From Synergistaceae bacterium UBA5827 (GTDB lineage Bacteria > Synergistota > Synergistia > Synergistales > 79-D21): DNA of 16,373 nucleotides. The notes beneath the pieces are model-generated. The model did no database searches. It saw only the letters and a list, made by a program, of their open reading frames with translations, and was not told the origin of the DNA. How positions within the stretch are numbered: the first letter of the stretch is position 1; the number at the start of each line of letters is the position of its first letter. The position numbers were made by a program, and so were the translations under genes. Shown here piece after piece: positions 1 to 7,815 of the stretch. The stretch covers positions 13,818 to 30,190 of the forward strand of contig DJHE01000005.1 of assembly GCA_002432945.1 (NCBI GenBank), given 5' to 3'.

Positions 1-858
1 TACGCCCTGATCGAAAGATCGACGAAGGGCATCTCGCCGGACGTGCGGGCGTTGCTGGAGGGGGCCCTGGAGAGGGAGAGCGATGAAACCCCGAAGAGCA
101 TGCTGCGGGCGATGCTGGAAAACGAGAAGAAGGCCGGGGAACAGGGAAAGCCGGTGTGCCAGTCTCCCGGTTTCCCGACGGTGTACGTTAGTTTCGGGGA
201 CAATTCCCTGCCGGGGCAGGACCTGAAGAAGATCTGGGCGGAAGAGCTGGTCAGGGGGACGAAAAACCAGCTGCTCCGGCCGAGCATGGTCCACCCGCTC
301 ACGCGGGTGAACCCGGGCGACAACTCGGGAACGGGCGTGCCGAACTTCGAATTCGACTACAACCCGGGCCAGGAATACCTGGAGATGATCGTGAGCTTCA
401 AGGGATGCGGGGCGGAACTGGCGAACGCCATGCAGATCTTCACGGTGGCGAAACTGGAGAAGGACAAGAACTACGCGGGACTGAAGCGCTGGGTGCTGGA
501 CACGGTCATCAAGGGAGGCGGCAAGCCGTGTCCCCCGGCGGCCATCGGCATCGGCCTGGGCGGGCAGATGGACGTGGCCTGCAAGCTGGCCAGGAAGGCG
601 GTCAGCGTCAGGCGTTGGGACGACGTGAACCCGGATCCCATGTACGCGGAACTCGAGAGAGAGCTGCTGGAAAACGTCAACAGCCTGGGGATCGGCCCCG
701 CGGGAACGGGTGGCAAGACCACGCTGCTGGCGGTGAAGGTCGAGGGAGTGTCGACGCACACGGCCATCGCCCCCGCGGCCATCACCTTCCATTGCTGGAC
801 CGCCCGCAGGGCCGGGATACGGCTTTTCCCGGACGGCCGCGAGGAAAGGATATTCTAG
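1..858 (+). CDS. Class I fumarase / L(+)-tartrate dehydratase-type alpha subunit (5' end outside window)
   Basis: Iron-sulfur hydro-lyase alpha subunit that, with the next gene, should reversibly hydrate fumarate to malate in the cytoplasm. The frame is open from base 1 (Tyr-Ala-Leu-Ile...), so the true start lies upstream and the GTG at 43 is internal. The three cysteines that ligate the [4Fe-4S] cluster in this family are visible: CQSPG (Cys at 157-159), KPCPPAAIG (Cys at 529-531) and FHCWTARR (Cys at 793-795). GIGLGGQMD and GPAGTGGKTT are also family blocks. Two loops differ from the usual consensus: CQSPG replaces CQDTG, and KGCGAE replaces the KGGGSEN-type loop, adding a fourth Cys (406-408). 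The gene heads a run with the beta subunit, fumC and malic enzyme. The family is secure; fumarate as substrate is inferred from the neighbours, and tartrate or another 2-hydroxy acid remains possible. Confidence 0.88.
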   Translation, partial: YALIERSTKGISPDVRALLEGALERESDETPKSMLRAMLENEKKAGEQGKPVCQSPGFPTVYVSFGDNSLPGQDLKKIWAEELVRGTKNQLLRPSMVHPLTRVNPGDNSGTGVPNFEFDYNPGQEYLEMIVSFKGCGAELANAMQIFTVAKLEKDKNYAGLKRWVLDTVIKGGGKPCPPAAIGIGLGGQMDVACKLARKAVSVRRWDDVNPDPMYAELERELLENVNSLGIGPAGTGGKTTLLAVKVEGVSTHTAIAPAAITFHCWTARRAGIRLFPDGREERIF

Positions 859-870
859 GAGGAGAAGACC

Positions 871-1458
871 ATGGCTGAAAAAATCCTGAACATTCCCCTG
901 AGCGAACAGGACGTGCGGGATCTCCGCGTCGGAGACGTGGTGTATCTCAAGGGCCGGATTTTCACCTCCCGGGACATGGGACATTTCACGGTAAAGAAAC
1001 TCATGGACGAAGGGAAGCCCCTTCCGGTGGATTTCGAGGGAGCGGCGGTATTCCACGCAGGCCCCGTGGTGCGCAAGCGCGAGGACGGCGGGTACGACCT
1101 GGTGGTGATCGGCCCGACGACGAGCATCCGGATGGAGCCTTACCACAAGATGGTGGCGGACCTGAAGATTCGTGCCATCATCGGCAAGGGAGGCCTGGCG
1201 GAGGGCAGCCTGAAGCAGTTCGAGGAAAGCGGGCAGGTCTACCTGCAGGCGGCCCCCGGCTGCGCGGTCGTCCTGGCGGAGGGCGTCAGGAGGATAGAGA
1301 ACGTCTTCTTCCTGGAGCTGGGCGTGCCGGAGGCCCTCTGGGTCCTGGATGCCGAGAAGTTCGGTCCCCTCGTCGTGGGGATGGATGCCCACGGGAAGAG
1401 CGTCTACGCCGAGATCCGCAAGGAAGCGGACCAGCGCAACGCGGCACTTTACGGTTAA
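871..1458 (+). CDS. Class I fumarase / tartrate dehydratase-type beta subunit
   Basis: Beta subunit (195 aa) of the two-subunit Fe-S hydro-lyase, matching the C-terminal half of single-chain class I fumarases. Family landmarks are PLSEQDVRDLRVGDVVYL near the N-terminus, RDMGH (normally RDAAH, with the His kept), the GPTTSIRMEPY block, IGKGGL, and a C-terminal EALWVLDAEKFGPLVV segment. Start ATG 871 lies 8 nt after AGGAGG (857-862), which overlaps the stop codon of the alpha subunit; only 12 nt separate the genes, so they are almost certainly co-transcribed and made in equal amounts. The length fits the family. The substrate assignment is shared with the alpha subunit and rests on operon context. 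Confidence 0.9.
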   Translation: MAEKILNIPLSEQDVRDLRVGDVVYLKGRIFTSRDMGHFTVKKLMDEGKPLPVDFEGAAVFHAGPVVRKREDGGYDLVVIGPTTSIRMEPYHKMVADLKIRAIIGKGGLAEGSLKQFEESGQVYLQAAPGCAVVLAEGVRRIENVFFLELGVPEALWVLDAEKFGPLVVGMDAHGKSVYAEIRKEADQRNAALYG

Positions 1459-1485
1459 ATCATCCGACCAAGGAGGAACGGGAAA

Positions 1486-2871
1486 ATGGATTATCGCATC
1501 GAGAAGGATTCCATGGGGGAAGTCCGGGTACCGGCGGACAAGCTTTACGGGGCCCAGTCCCAGAGAAGCATCGACAACTTCCGGATCGGCTGGGAAAAGA
1601 TGCCGGACGAGATCATCAGCGCGTTTGCTATCCTCAAGAAAGCCTCTGCCCTGGCCAACCTGAAGCTTGGGGTCCTTGACGAGGCCCGGGCGCAGGCCAT
1701 TGCGAAGGCGGCGGACGAGGCCCTGGAAGGGAAGCTTTCGGGCAATTTCGGCCTGGCCGTCTGGCAGACGGGAAGCGGGACGCAGTCGAACATGAACGTG
1801 AACGAGGTTCTGGCGAACCGTGCGAACCAGATCCTGAACGACCCGGAGAAGAAGGTCCACCCGAACAACCACGTGAACAAGTGCCAGAGCTCGAACGACA
1901 CCTTCCCGACAGCCATGCACATCACGGGGGTCGTCGAGCTGGAGGACCGCCTCCTGCCCGCCCTGGCGAAACTGAAGGCGACCCTGGCGGAGAAGTCCGC
2001 GCGCTACATGGACCTGGTGAAGACCGGCCGGACGCACCTGCAGGACGCGACGCCCCTGACCCTGGGCCAGGAGATCAGCGGGTGGGTGCGGATGCTGGAG
2101 CGGGACGAGGAGATGATCCGTTCCAGCCTTGAATTCCTGAGGGAGCTGGGGCTGGGAGGAACGGCCGTGGGGACCGGCCTGAACGCCGCGGCAGGCTACG
2201 ACGTGGAAGTGGCCGCGCAGATCGCAAGCCTGACCGGCAAGGCCTTCCGGACGGCGCCGAACAAGTTCCATTCCCTGACGAGCAAGGACGAGCTGGTGTT
2301 CGCCCACGGGGCCCTGAAGGCCCTGGCGGCGGACCTCCTGAAGATCGTCAACGACGTCCGGTGGCTGGCGGCGGGTCCGCGCTGCAGCATCGGCGAGATC
2401 CGGATTCCCGAGAACGAGCCGGGCAGCTCCATCATGCCGGGGAAGGTCAACCCGACCCAGTGCGAGGCCGTTTCCATGGTCGTGGCCCAGGTCATGGGCA
2501 ACGACGTGACGGTGGGTTTTGCGGCGAGCCAGGGCAACTTCGAGCTCAACGTCTACATGCCCGTTTTGATCTACAATTTCCTGCAGTCGGTTCGCCTTCT
2601 GTCGGACGCCATGGTTTCCTTCAACGACAACTGCGCCGCGGGACTGGAAGCCGACGAGGAGAAGATCACCCATTTCGTCACGAACTCGCTGATGAACGTG
2701 ACGGCACTGAACCCGATCATCGGCTACGACAAGTCGGCGGAGATCGCGAAGAAGGCGCACAAGGAGGGAACCAACCTGAAAGCGGCCGCCATGGCGCTGG
2801 GATACCTCACGGAAGACGAGTTCGACAAGGCGATGGACCTGAAGGCCATGTGCCACCCGAAGAAAGCTTAA
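1486..2871 (+). CDS. fumC: Class II fumarate hydratase FumC
   Basis: Oxygen-stable, iron-independent fumarase of the aspartase/fumarase superfamily, interconverting fumarate and malate. The 461-aa length is standard. Visible landmarks are GSGTQSNMNVNEV, the substrate-site segment QSSNDTFPTAMH, TGRTHLQDATPLTLGQE with the active-site His, and the superfamily signature GSSIMPGKVNP at residues 313-323 with the mobile-loop serines (Ser314/Ser315). Start ATG 1486 follows AGGAGG (1471-1476) by 9 nt. It lies 27 nt after the class I beta subunit and 13 nt before malic enzyme, so both fumarase classes appear to share one transcript, an uncommon arrangement. The identity is secure. Confidence 0.96.
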   Translation: MDYRIEKDSMGEVRVPADKLYGAQSQRSIDNFRIGWEKMPDEIISAFAILKKASALANLKLGVLDEARAQAIAKAADEALEGKLSGNFGLAVWQTGSGTQSNMNVNEVLANRANQILNDPEKKVHPNNHVNKCQSSNDTFPTAMHITGVVELEDRLLPALAKLKATLAEKSARYMDLVKTGRTHLQDATPLTLGQEISGWVRMLERDEEMIRSSLEFLRELGLGGTAVGTGLNAAAGYDVEVAAQIASLTGKAFRTAPNKFHSLTSKDELVFAHGALKALAADLLKIVNDVRWLAAGPRCSIGEIRIPENEPGSSIMPGKVNPTQCEAVSMVVAQVMGNDVTVGFAASQGNFELNVYMPVLIYNFLQSVRLLSDAMVSFNDNCAAGLEADEEKITHFVTNSLMNVTALNPIIGYDKSAEIAKKAHKEGTNLKAAAMALGYLTEDEFDKAMDLKAMCHPKKA

Positions 2872-2884
2872 GGAGGAAAGGGAA

Positions 2885-4213
2885 ATGCTGACGAAGGAAG
2901 AACTGATCGCGAAAGCTGCCAAGCCTGCCCAGGACGCCATGGAGCTCCATCCCTTCTACAAGGGGAAGATGCAGACCGCACCGAAGTGCTGCATCCGGGA
3001 CCTGAGCGACTTCGCCGTGTGGTACACGCCCGGGGTGGCGGCTCCCTGCAAGGCCATCAAGGAAGACGTGTCCCTGTCGTATGAATACACGAACCGGGCG
3101 AACCTGGTGGCGGTGGTGAGCGACGGAACGAGGGTGCTGGGACTGGGCGACATCGGCCCCGAGGCGGGCATGCCGGTCATGGAGGGGAAGGCCCTGATCT
3201 TCAAGTACCTGGGCGGGGTGGACGCCGTGGCGATCTGCCTGGACACGAAGGACCCCGACAAGATCATCGAGACGGTTCGGCTTTTGGCCCCGAGCTTCGG
3301 TGGCATCAACCTGGAGGACATCTCCCAGCCGAAGTGCTTCTACATCCTGGACGAGCTTCGCAAGGACTGCAAGATCCCGGTCTGGCACGACGACCAGCAG
3401 GGAACCGCCGCGGTGAACCTGGCGGGGCTATACAGCGGCCTGAAGATCGTCGGGAAGAAGATCGACGAGGTAAAGGTGCGCTTCTTCGGGGCCGGCGCGG
3501 CCAGCATCGCCACGGCCCGGATTTTGATCAGCGCGGGCGTAAGACCGGAAAACGTCATCATGGCGGATAGCAGGGACACGCTCCACAAGGGCAGGACGGA
3601 TCTCCAGGGGCAGTACGACGTGAAGGGGCACTTCGCCGAGATCACGAACCCCGAAGGGATCACGGGAGGACCGGAAGTGCTCTTCAAGGACGCGGACGTG
3701 GTCTACTGCTACACCAAGCCGGGGCCTGACGTGGTGAAGCCCGAATGGGTTCGTTCCATGGCGAAGGATGCGATCCTGTTTGCCTGCGCGAACCCGATCC
3801 CGGAGATCTGGCCGTGGGAGGCGAAGGAAGCCGGCGCCCGCATCGTGGCGACGGGGCGTTCCGATTTCCCGAACCAGATCAACAACTCCCTGGGCTTCCC
3901 CGGGATCTTCCGCGGGACGCTCGACGTGCAGGCTTCGACGATCACGGACGAGATGTGCATCGCCGCGGCCCAGACCCTTTCCGCCTGTGCGGAGAAGGTC
4001 GGTCTCCGGGAGGATTACCTGATCCCGACGATGGACCAGGCCTGGGTTTACCCCGAGGTGGCCGTTGCCGTCGGAATGAAGGCCATCGAGCAGGGAATCG
4101 CCCGGAAGACCTTCACCCGGGAGGAACTGCTGAAGATCGCGACGGACCAGATCCAGTACGCCCAGAACATGACGGCGTGCCTCACTAAAAACGAGTTCAT
4201 CAAGCTTCCCTGA
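2885..4213 (+). CDS. Malic enzyme (NAD(P)-dependent, decarboxylating)
   Basis: Converts malate to pyruvate and CO2 with reduction of NAD(P), or the reverse carboxylation. The 442-aa length matches the short bacterial malic enzymes without a phosphotransacetylase domain. Landmarks are DFAVWYTPGVAAPC near residues 40-55, the divalent-metal/substrate segment WHDDQQGTAAVNLAG, the Rossmann dinucleotide motif FFGAGAASIATA, and ATGRSDFPNQINNS followed by GFPGIFRGTLD. Cofactor preference cannot be read with confidence. Start ATG 2885 follows AGGAGG (2871-2876) by 8 nt, and that site overlaps the fumC stop codon. As last clear member of the operon it links fumarate and malate to pyruvate, consistent with fermentative or syntrophic C4 metabolism or with anaplerosis. 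Confidence 0.95.
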   Translation: MLTKEELIAKAAKPAQDAMELHPFYKGKMQTAPKCCIRDLSDFAVWYTPGVAAPCKAIKEDVSLSYEYTNRANLVAVVSDGTRVLGLGDIGPEAGMPVMEGKALIFKYLGGVDAVAICLDTKDPDKIIETVRLLAPSFGGINLEDISQPKCFYILDELRKDCKIPVWHDDQQGTAAVNLAGLYSGLKIVGKKIDEVKVRFFGAGAASIATARILISAGVRPENVIMADSRDTLHKGRTDLQGQYDVKGHFAEITNPEGITGGPEVLFKDADVVYCYTKPGPDVVKPEWVRSMAKDAILFACANPIPEIWPWEAKEAGARIVATGRSDFPNQINNSLGFPGIFRGTLDVQASTITDEMCIAAAQTLSACAEKVGLREDYLIPTMDQAWVYPEVAVAVGMKAIEQGIARKTFTREELLKIATDQIQYAQNMTACLTKNEFIKLP

Positions 4214-4264
4214 TTTAAAGATTGTCTAGGGGAAGGAAAATTCCAGGACTCGAGGCTCAGCGTT

Positions 4265-4522
4265 TTGAAGGTTGAAGTCGTGTTTGTTTCTATGGAAATC
4301 TTCCACGGCAGGAATTCTCTCTTCGTTACTCTGCCCGAGAATGCCACAGCTGAATTTCTGTTGCGCTTCATGGAAAGCGAGCAGGTTGAGAAGAGTTATA
4401 AGCTTGAGACAGATGGTCAATGGAATGTATTAGGGGTTTTGGACGGATGTGTAATAGGTCCAAACCATGTGTTGAAAGACGGGGATAAGATCCAGTTTTT
4501 CCCCGCGATGACCGGGGGTTGA
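4265..4522 (+). CDS. MoaD/ThiS-family ubiquitin-like sulfur carrier
   Basis: An 85-aa beta-grasp protein ending in Thr-Gly-Gly, the hallmark of MoaD/ThiS sulfur carriers whose C-terminal glycine is adenylated and thiocarboxylated. The C-terminal half (VLGVLDGCVIGPNHVLKDGD, then IQFFPAMTGG) is the typical strand pattern of this family: a conserved hydrophobic strand, a 'DGD' turn and the FP..GG tail. The TTG start at 4265 gives the first strand (VEVVFVSMEIF); ATG 4292 would cut that strand in half. GGAAGGAAA at 4231-4239 is a distant and imperfect ribosome site, so the start is uncertain. The gene is visibly richer in A+T than its neighbours, hinting at separate ancestry. No E1-like MoeB/ThiF partner, moaE or thiG lies in the window, so the pathway (molybdenum/tungsten cofactor, thiamine or another) is open. 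Confidence 0.75.
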   Translation: MKVEVVFVSMEIFHGRNSLFVTLPENATAEFLLRFMESEQVEKSYKLETDGQWNVLGVLDGCVIGPNHVLKDGDKIQFFPAMTGG

Positions 4523-4530
4523 GTTGAATG

Positions 4531-4580
4531 GGAGCGCGATTAATTGACCAGACAGGTCAAGAACCGCGCTCCACTTTTTT
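4531..4580 (+). terminator. Intrinsic terminator after the MoaD/ThiS-like gene
   Basis: GGAGCGCG (4531-4538) pairs with CGCGCTCC (4565-4572). Inside it, TTGACC (4544-4549) pairs with GGTCAA (4555-4560) around a 5-nt loop, with a small internal loop between the two stems. A run of six T follows at 4575-4580. The layout is that of a rho-independent terminator for the + strand. The hairpin overlaps the last codons and stop of the convergent neuA gene. On the - strand it lacks a following T-run, so it is probably one-directional. Confidence 0.85.
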
Positions 4581-5282
4581 GGAAAGCAGCAGGAATTCCG
4601 CCAGTTCCAGGTCTTCCGGGCTGTCGATGTTCACGGATTCCTCGGGCCTCATGACGTAGGGCACACAGCCGGATCCGTAGCCCATCGTCCCGGTAAACCA
4701 GGTTTCCGCCCAGGCCGCATAGATGGCCCCGTTCCGGGTATAGGTTGGCGGAAGGTCCTGCCTTCGTGGCGGGACCTTCCCTGTTTCCAGGAATGGAAAC
4801 AGGGTGCCGTCCCGGATCGAGAACTGCCAGGAGGGGTGGTAGTGGCCGGGAACCGGCGTCACGCTGACGACGCTGCGGGCACCTGACGAAACCAGCAGGT
4901 CCAGGGCCTCGTCTATGTGGCGGGCCTGGCGCAGGGGCGCCGTGGGCTGGAGAAGGACGAGGATGTCGGGACGTGTGCCCTCGTTTTCCTCAAGCCACTT
5001 GAGCGCGTGGACGATCACGGGAGCTGTCGGGGTCTCGTCTTTGGCCAGGTCCGCCGGCCGCAGGAAGGGCACCTCGGCCCCGGCTCTCCTTCCTTCTTCC
5101 GCGATGGCCTCGGAATCCGTCGAGAGGATCAGCCGGGCCAGGCGGAGGCTCTTGAGGCCGCTTTCGACGGCCCGGGCCACCAGGCTCCTGCCTCCGAGAA
5201 TCCGCAGGTTCTTTCCGGGGATTCCCTTCGACCCGCCCCTGGCCGGGATCAAGCCGAGGATCTCAAGCCGTTTCTCTTTCAA
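4557..5282 (-). CDS. neuA: CMP-nonulosonate (N-acylneuraminate) cytidylyltransferase, NeuA type
   Basis: Activates a nine-carbon sugar acid with CTP to the CMP-sugar used by glycosyltransferases. The 241-aa product begins with LGLIPARGGSKGIPGKN (residues 9-25), the nucleotide-binding loop of this family, and continues with LILSTDSEAIA, VLLQPTAPLR and a late RPEESVNIDSPEDLELAE block carrying the usual metal-binding-type acidic residues. I place the start at TTG 5282, because the upstream frame reads arginine-rich non-homologous sequence inside the dehydrogenase gene. A GGGAG-type ribosome site (5288-5292) precedes this TTG by 5 nt, and TTGA makes a 4-nt overlap with the dehydrogenase stop, so translation is probably coupled. 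Specificity (neuraminic, legionaminic or pseudaminic acid) cannot be decided from sequence alone. Confidence 0.9.
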   Translation of the reverse strand: MKEKRLEILGLIPARGGSKGIPGKNLRILGGRSLVARAVESGLKSLRLARLILSTDSEAIAEEGRRAGAEVPFLRPADLAKDETPTAPVIVHALKWLEENEGTRPDILVLLQPTAPLRQARHIDEALDLLVSSGARSVVSVTPVPGHYHPSWQFSIRDGTLFPFLETGKVPPRRQDLPPTYTRNGAIYAAWAETWFTGTMGYGSGCVPYVMRPEESVNIDSPEDLELAEFLLLSKKVERGS

Positions 5283-6541
5283 GGTCTCTCCCCCGTTCCA
5301 CTCTTTTTCGCACCCTGGTGAACGGTGCCGTTCGGGTCGACGAAAACCGTTCCTTCCGGCAGCCTTCCCTCGATGCCGTCGAAGGCGCGGTGCCGGGTGA
5401 GAAGGACGACGACCCGGGCTTCGGCGAGGGCTTCCTCGAGCCCAACCAGCCTGCATCGGGCAAGCCCGGCAAGCGAGTGAGGGAGGGCCCGGATATGGGG
5501 TTCCACGATCCGGACCGTGCCGTTTCCGTTCTCGCACAGGGCCTTGGCGATGAAGACGGCCGGGCTCTCCCGAAGGTCGTTCACGTCTGGCTTGTAGGCC
5601 AGGCCGAGGCAGGCAACGGCGGGGGTTTCAAAACGAGAGACCGATTCCTCGATTCGCCGCAGGACCCATTCCGTTTTCGCCTCGTTGACCTTCCTGGCCG
5701 ATTGGATGAGCAGCGTTTCCAATGGGGCGGATTCCACGAGGAACCAGGGATCGACAGGGATGCAATGGCCTCCCACCCCGGGTCCCGGTTCCATGATCCG
5801 GACACGGGGGTGGCGGTTGGCCAGGCGGACCAGGGCCGAGGAATCGACTCCCATGCGGCTGCAAATCATGGAAACCTCGTTGGCAAAGGCGATGGAAACA
5901 TCCCTGGAGGCGTTTTCCACCAGCTTGCACATCTCGGCGGTGCGGACGTCCGTGGAATGAACGGTTCCCTGTACGAATGACGAATAAAAACCGGCAGCGC
6001 TAGAGGTCGATTCCGGGTTGATCCCGCCTACGATCCGGTCCACCCCTAAGAGTTCTTCCAGGATACTGCCCGGAAGGACTCGTTCTGGGCAGTGGGCGAC
6101 TAAGAAAGAGGGGGTTCCCTTTTCGGAGGCAAGATCGGGGCGTTTCTCCAGCAGCCGGCAGGCCATTCGTTCGGTCGTGCCGACCGGGACGGTGGACTCG
6201 ATGACGACAAGGTTGCCGGGTTCCAGGCAGGGTGCGATGGAGTCGACAGCCTTCTCGACATGGGAGAGGTCGGCACGACGGTTTTCGTCCAGCGGCGTGG
6301 GGACGGCCACGACAAAGATTTCCGATGGGGAAACCGTTTCCGCGGGATCAAGGAAGCCGGAAACCACGGCCTCCCTGCCCAGGGCATCGAGAGAGGGTTC
6401 AATGCCTTCGAGAGTTCCCGACCGGATCGCTTCGACCCGCTTCGTGTCGGTGTCGACTCCCCTGACCCGGTGTCCGGACCGGGCCAGGACCGCGGCAAGG
6501 GGAAGGCCGATGTAGCCGAGCCCAATCACGCAGACCTTCAT
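5279..6541 (-). CDS. wecC: Nucleotide-sugar 6-dehydrogenase, WecC (UDP-ManNAc dehydrogenase) type
   Basis: Four-electron NAD-dependent oxidation of a UDP-HexNAc C6 hydroxyl to the uronic acid, most likely UDP-ManNAc to UDP-ManNAcA. Residues 1-20 hold the Rossmann motif MKVCVIGLGYIGLPLA. HCPERVLPG (150-158), TAEMCKLVENASRDV (201-215) and ANRHPRV (241-247) closely follow the WecC subfamily. GPGVGGHCIPVDPW carries the catalytic Cys260. GLAYKPDVNDLRESPA marks the C-terminal UDP-binding domain. The 420-aa length is normal. ATG 6541 follows AGGGGG (6549-6554 on this strand) by 7 nt. It is the first gene of a two-gene leftward unit with neuA. No WecB-type UDP-GlcNAc 2-epimerase is next to it, so the source of UDP-ManNAc is unclear; UDP-GlcNAc or UDP-glucose dehydrogenase activity is less likely but possible. 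Confidence 0.85.
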   Translation of the reverse strand: MKVCVIGLGYIGLPLAAVLARSGHRVRGVDTDTKRVEAIRSGTLEGIEPSLDALGREAVVSGFLDPAETVSPSEIFVVAVPTPLDENRRADLSHVEKAVDSIAPCLEPGNLVVIESTVPVGTTERMACRLLEKRPDLASEKGTPSFLVAHCPERVLPGSILEELLGVDRIVGGINPESTSSAAGFYSSFVQGTVHSTDVRTAEMCKLVENASRDVSIAFANEVSMICSRMGVDSSALVRLANRHPRVRIMEPGPGVGGHCIPVDPWFLVESAPLETLLIQSARKVNEAKTEWVLRRIEESVSRFETPAVACLGLAYKPDVNDLRESPAVFIAKALCENGNGTVRIVEPHIRALPHSLAGLARCRLVGLEEALAEARVVVLLTRHRAFDGIEGRLPEGTVFVDPNGTVHQGAKKSGTGERP

Positions 6542-6578
6542 GGAGAAGCCCCCTAAATGAATTCTTCACTTCTCCCCT

Positions 6579-6607
6579 ATTTTGCTTCGAAGCAGGTCGC
6601 TTCGCAA
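6579..6607 (-). promoter_or_regulatory. Candidate promoter for the leftward wecC-neuA unit
   Basis: On the - strand TTGCGA (6602-6607) and CAAAAT (6579-6584) are separated by 17 nt. Each matches the sigma-70 consensus at four of six positions. It lies about 40 bp upstream of the wecC-like start. The match is modest, so this is only a candidate. Confidence 0.3.
6583..6594. promoter_or_regulatory. Perfect 12-bp palindrome, possible operator
   Basis: TGCTTCGAAGCA is fully self-complementary and sits in the divergent intergenic region, overlapping the end of the candidate -10 box and the spacer of the leftward promoter. That position would suit a dimeric repressor. No second copy was noticed in the window, so the role is inferred from position only. 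Confidence 0.3.
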
Positions 6608-6616
6608 CTCCGACCC

Positions 6617-6645
6617 TTGCGGGGTTTGCCGTTTGGGGCTAGATT
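6617..6645 (+). promoter_or_regulatory. Candidate promoter for the rightward sugar operon
   Basis: TTGCGG (6617-6622) and TAGATT (6640-6645) are 17 nt apart. Transcription would begin about 6-8 nt after the second box, which is at or next to the ATG at 6652. No Shine-Dalgarno sequence lies before that ATG, so the transcript may be leaderless. The boxes are plausible but the call is by eye. Confidence 0.35.
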
Positions 6646-6651
6646 CGTTTT

Positions 6652-7815
6652 ATGGAAATGGAGAATAGGCCCGGTAATTCAAGCTTGAGGCCGTATGCCG
6701 AAAACGACTGGTCAACCCTCAGGCCCTTCATCCAGAGCCAGTGGGGGGCGGGTCACCCCATGGCCGAGCGCCGCCTTTTCGACTGGCAATTCCGGGGTTT
6801 TGGCCACGAGAGGGAGACGGTGCGCTCCCTCCTCCTTTTTATCGACGGGGAACTGGCCGGTTTCAGGGGGATCATCCCCGGTCTCTACCAGGTGCCGTCC
6901 CCGAGAGGCGTGCAGGTCCTGCCGGGGGGCAGCCTGGCCATGTGGATGCTCCGGGAGGAATTCCGCGGCAAGGGGCTCGGAACAATCATGCACGAGGAAG
7001 CGGAACGGCTGTGTCCCGTCGTCACCGGGGCGGGTTCGAACCCCGAAACATCCGTTCCCATCTACCTGCGAAAAGGTTTTCGGCTGCTGGAATCCATGAA
7101 CCGTTACCTCACTGCGCTGGACCCGGAAACGTGCGTCTCGTGCTTTGGCAAGCCGGCAGCGGTGGTCCCTTCCCCGGCCCGGGGGAAGGGAGGGGCACCC
7201 CTCGCCCCGTCAGGGCCCGATGCGGCTGTCCTGGCCGAAATTTGGGAAAGATCCGCTTTCGAAGCCGGGTTCTTTTCGCTTTACCGGAACGCGGAATTCT
7301 GGCGATGGAGAATCCTGGAAAGCCCGGGGTTTCGCTACGAGACCTTCGTGGACCCGGAAGGTTCCGGTTTTCTCGTGGCAAGGGAAGAAAAACTGCTTGA
7401 GCCGGCTGGAAAGCCGCGGGACGGCCATCGAAGTGTCTTCCGGCTGATCGACCTGGTTCCCGCAAAGGCTTCGACATGGCACGGTTTCGAAGACGCGCCT
7501 TTCGCTCGTTTCCTGGAGCGCTGCCTGGACTGGGCACTGGAAACGGGATGCATCGCCGCCGATTTCCATTGCACGAGCGGCGTTTTCGCGCCGATCCTGT
7601 CCAGGGCGGGTTTTGCCAGGGAACAGGACCTCCTCGAGGGGGACATCCCTCCCCTGCCGAGGTTCTTCAACGGCGGCCCTGGTCCCGGACGGCCGATCAA
7701 CGCCCTGGCCAAGGCCCCTTTCGGGGTTTCCTTCGAGAGAAGCTACATGGTCAAATCCGACAACGACATGGATCGTCCGAGGAGGCTGGATGCCGATGGG
7801 AACGTCCTTTACTGA
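6652..7815 (+). CDS. GNAT-type acyltransferase of a surface-sugar cluster
   Basis: Probable acetyl/acyl-CoA-dependent transferase acting on an amino sugar or glycan (inference). The N-terminal half begins SLRPYAENDWSTLRPF and contains LAGFRGIIPG, then GGSLAMWMLREEFRGKGLG, in which R105-G-K-G-L-G110 matches the GNAT acyl-CoA-binding turn; YLRKGFRLLESMN is the usual last strand. The C-terminal half (about 195-387) has FWRWRILESPGF and VFRLIDLVP and may be a second, weaker GNAT-like domain. An acidic tail (SDNDMDRPRR) closes the protein. No ribosome site precedes ATG 6652; ATG 6658 is an alternative. The 3' end overlaps neuB by 20 nt, so the two are coupled. It may N-acylate a nonulosonate precursor; the substrate is unknown. 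Confidence 0.7.
   Translation: MEMENRPGNSSLRPYAENDWSTLRPFIQSQWGAGHPMAERRLFDWQFRGFGHERETVRSLLLFIDGELAGFRGIIPGLYQVPSPRGVQVLPGGSLAMWMLREEFRGKGLGTIMHEEAERLCPVVTGAGSNPETSVPIYLRKGFRLLESMNRYLTALDPETCVSCFGKPAAVVPSPARGKGGAPLAPSGPDAAVLAEIWERSAFEAGFFSLYRNAEFWRWRILESPGFRYETFVDPEGSGFLVAREEKLLEPAGKPRDGHRSVFRLIDLVPAKASTWHGFEDAPFARFLERCLDWALETGCIAADFHCTSGVFAPILSRAGFAREQDLLEGDIPPLPRFFNGGPGPGRPINALAKAPFGVSFERSYMVKSDNDMDRPRRLDADGNVLY

Noticed and set aside
5283..5537. Upstream extension of the neuA frame (85 more residues)
   Set aside because: It is arginine- and proline-rich, unlike any cytidylyltransferase N-terminus, and lies wholly inside the well-supported dehydrogenase gene.
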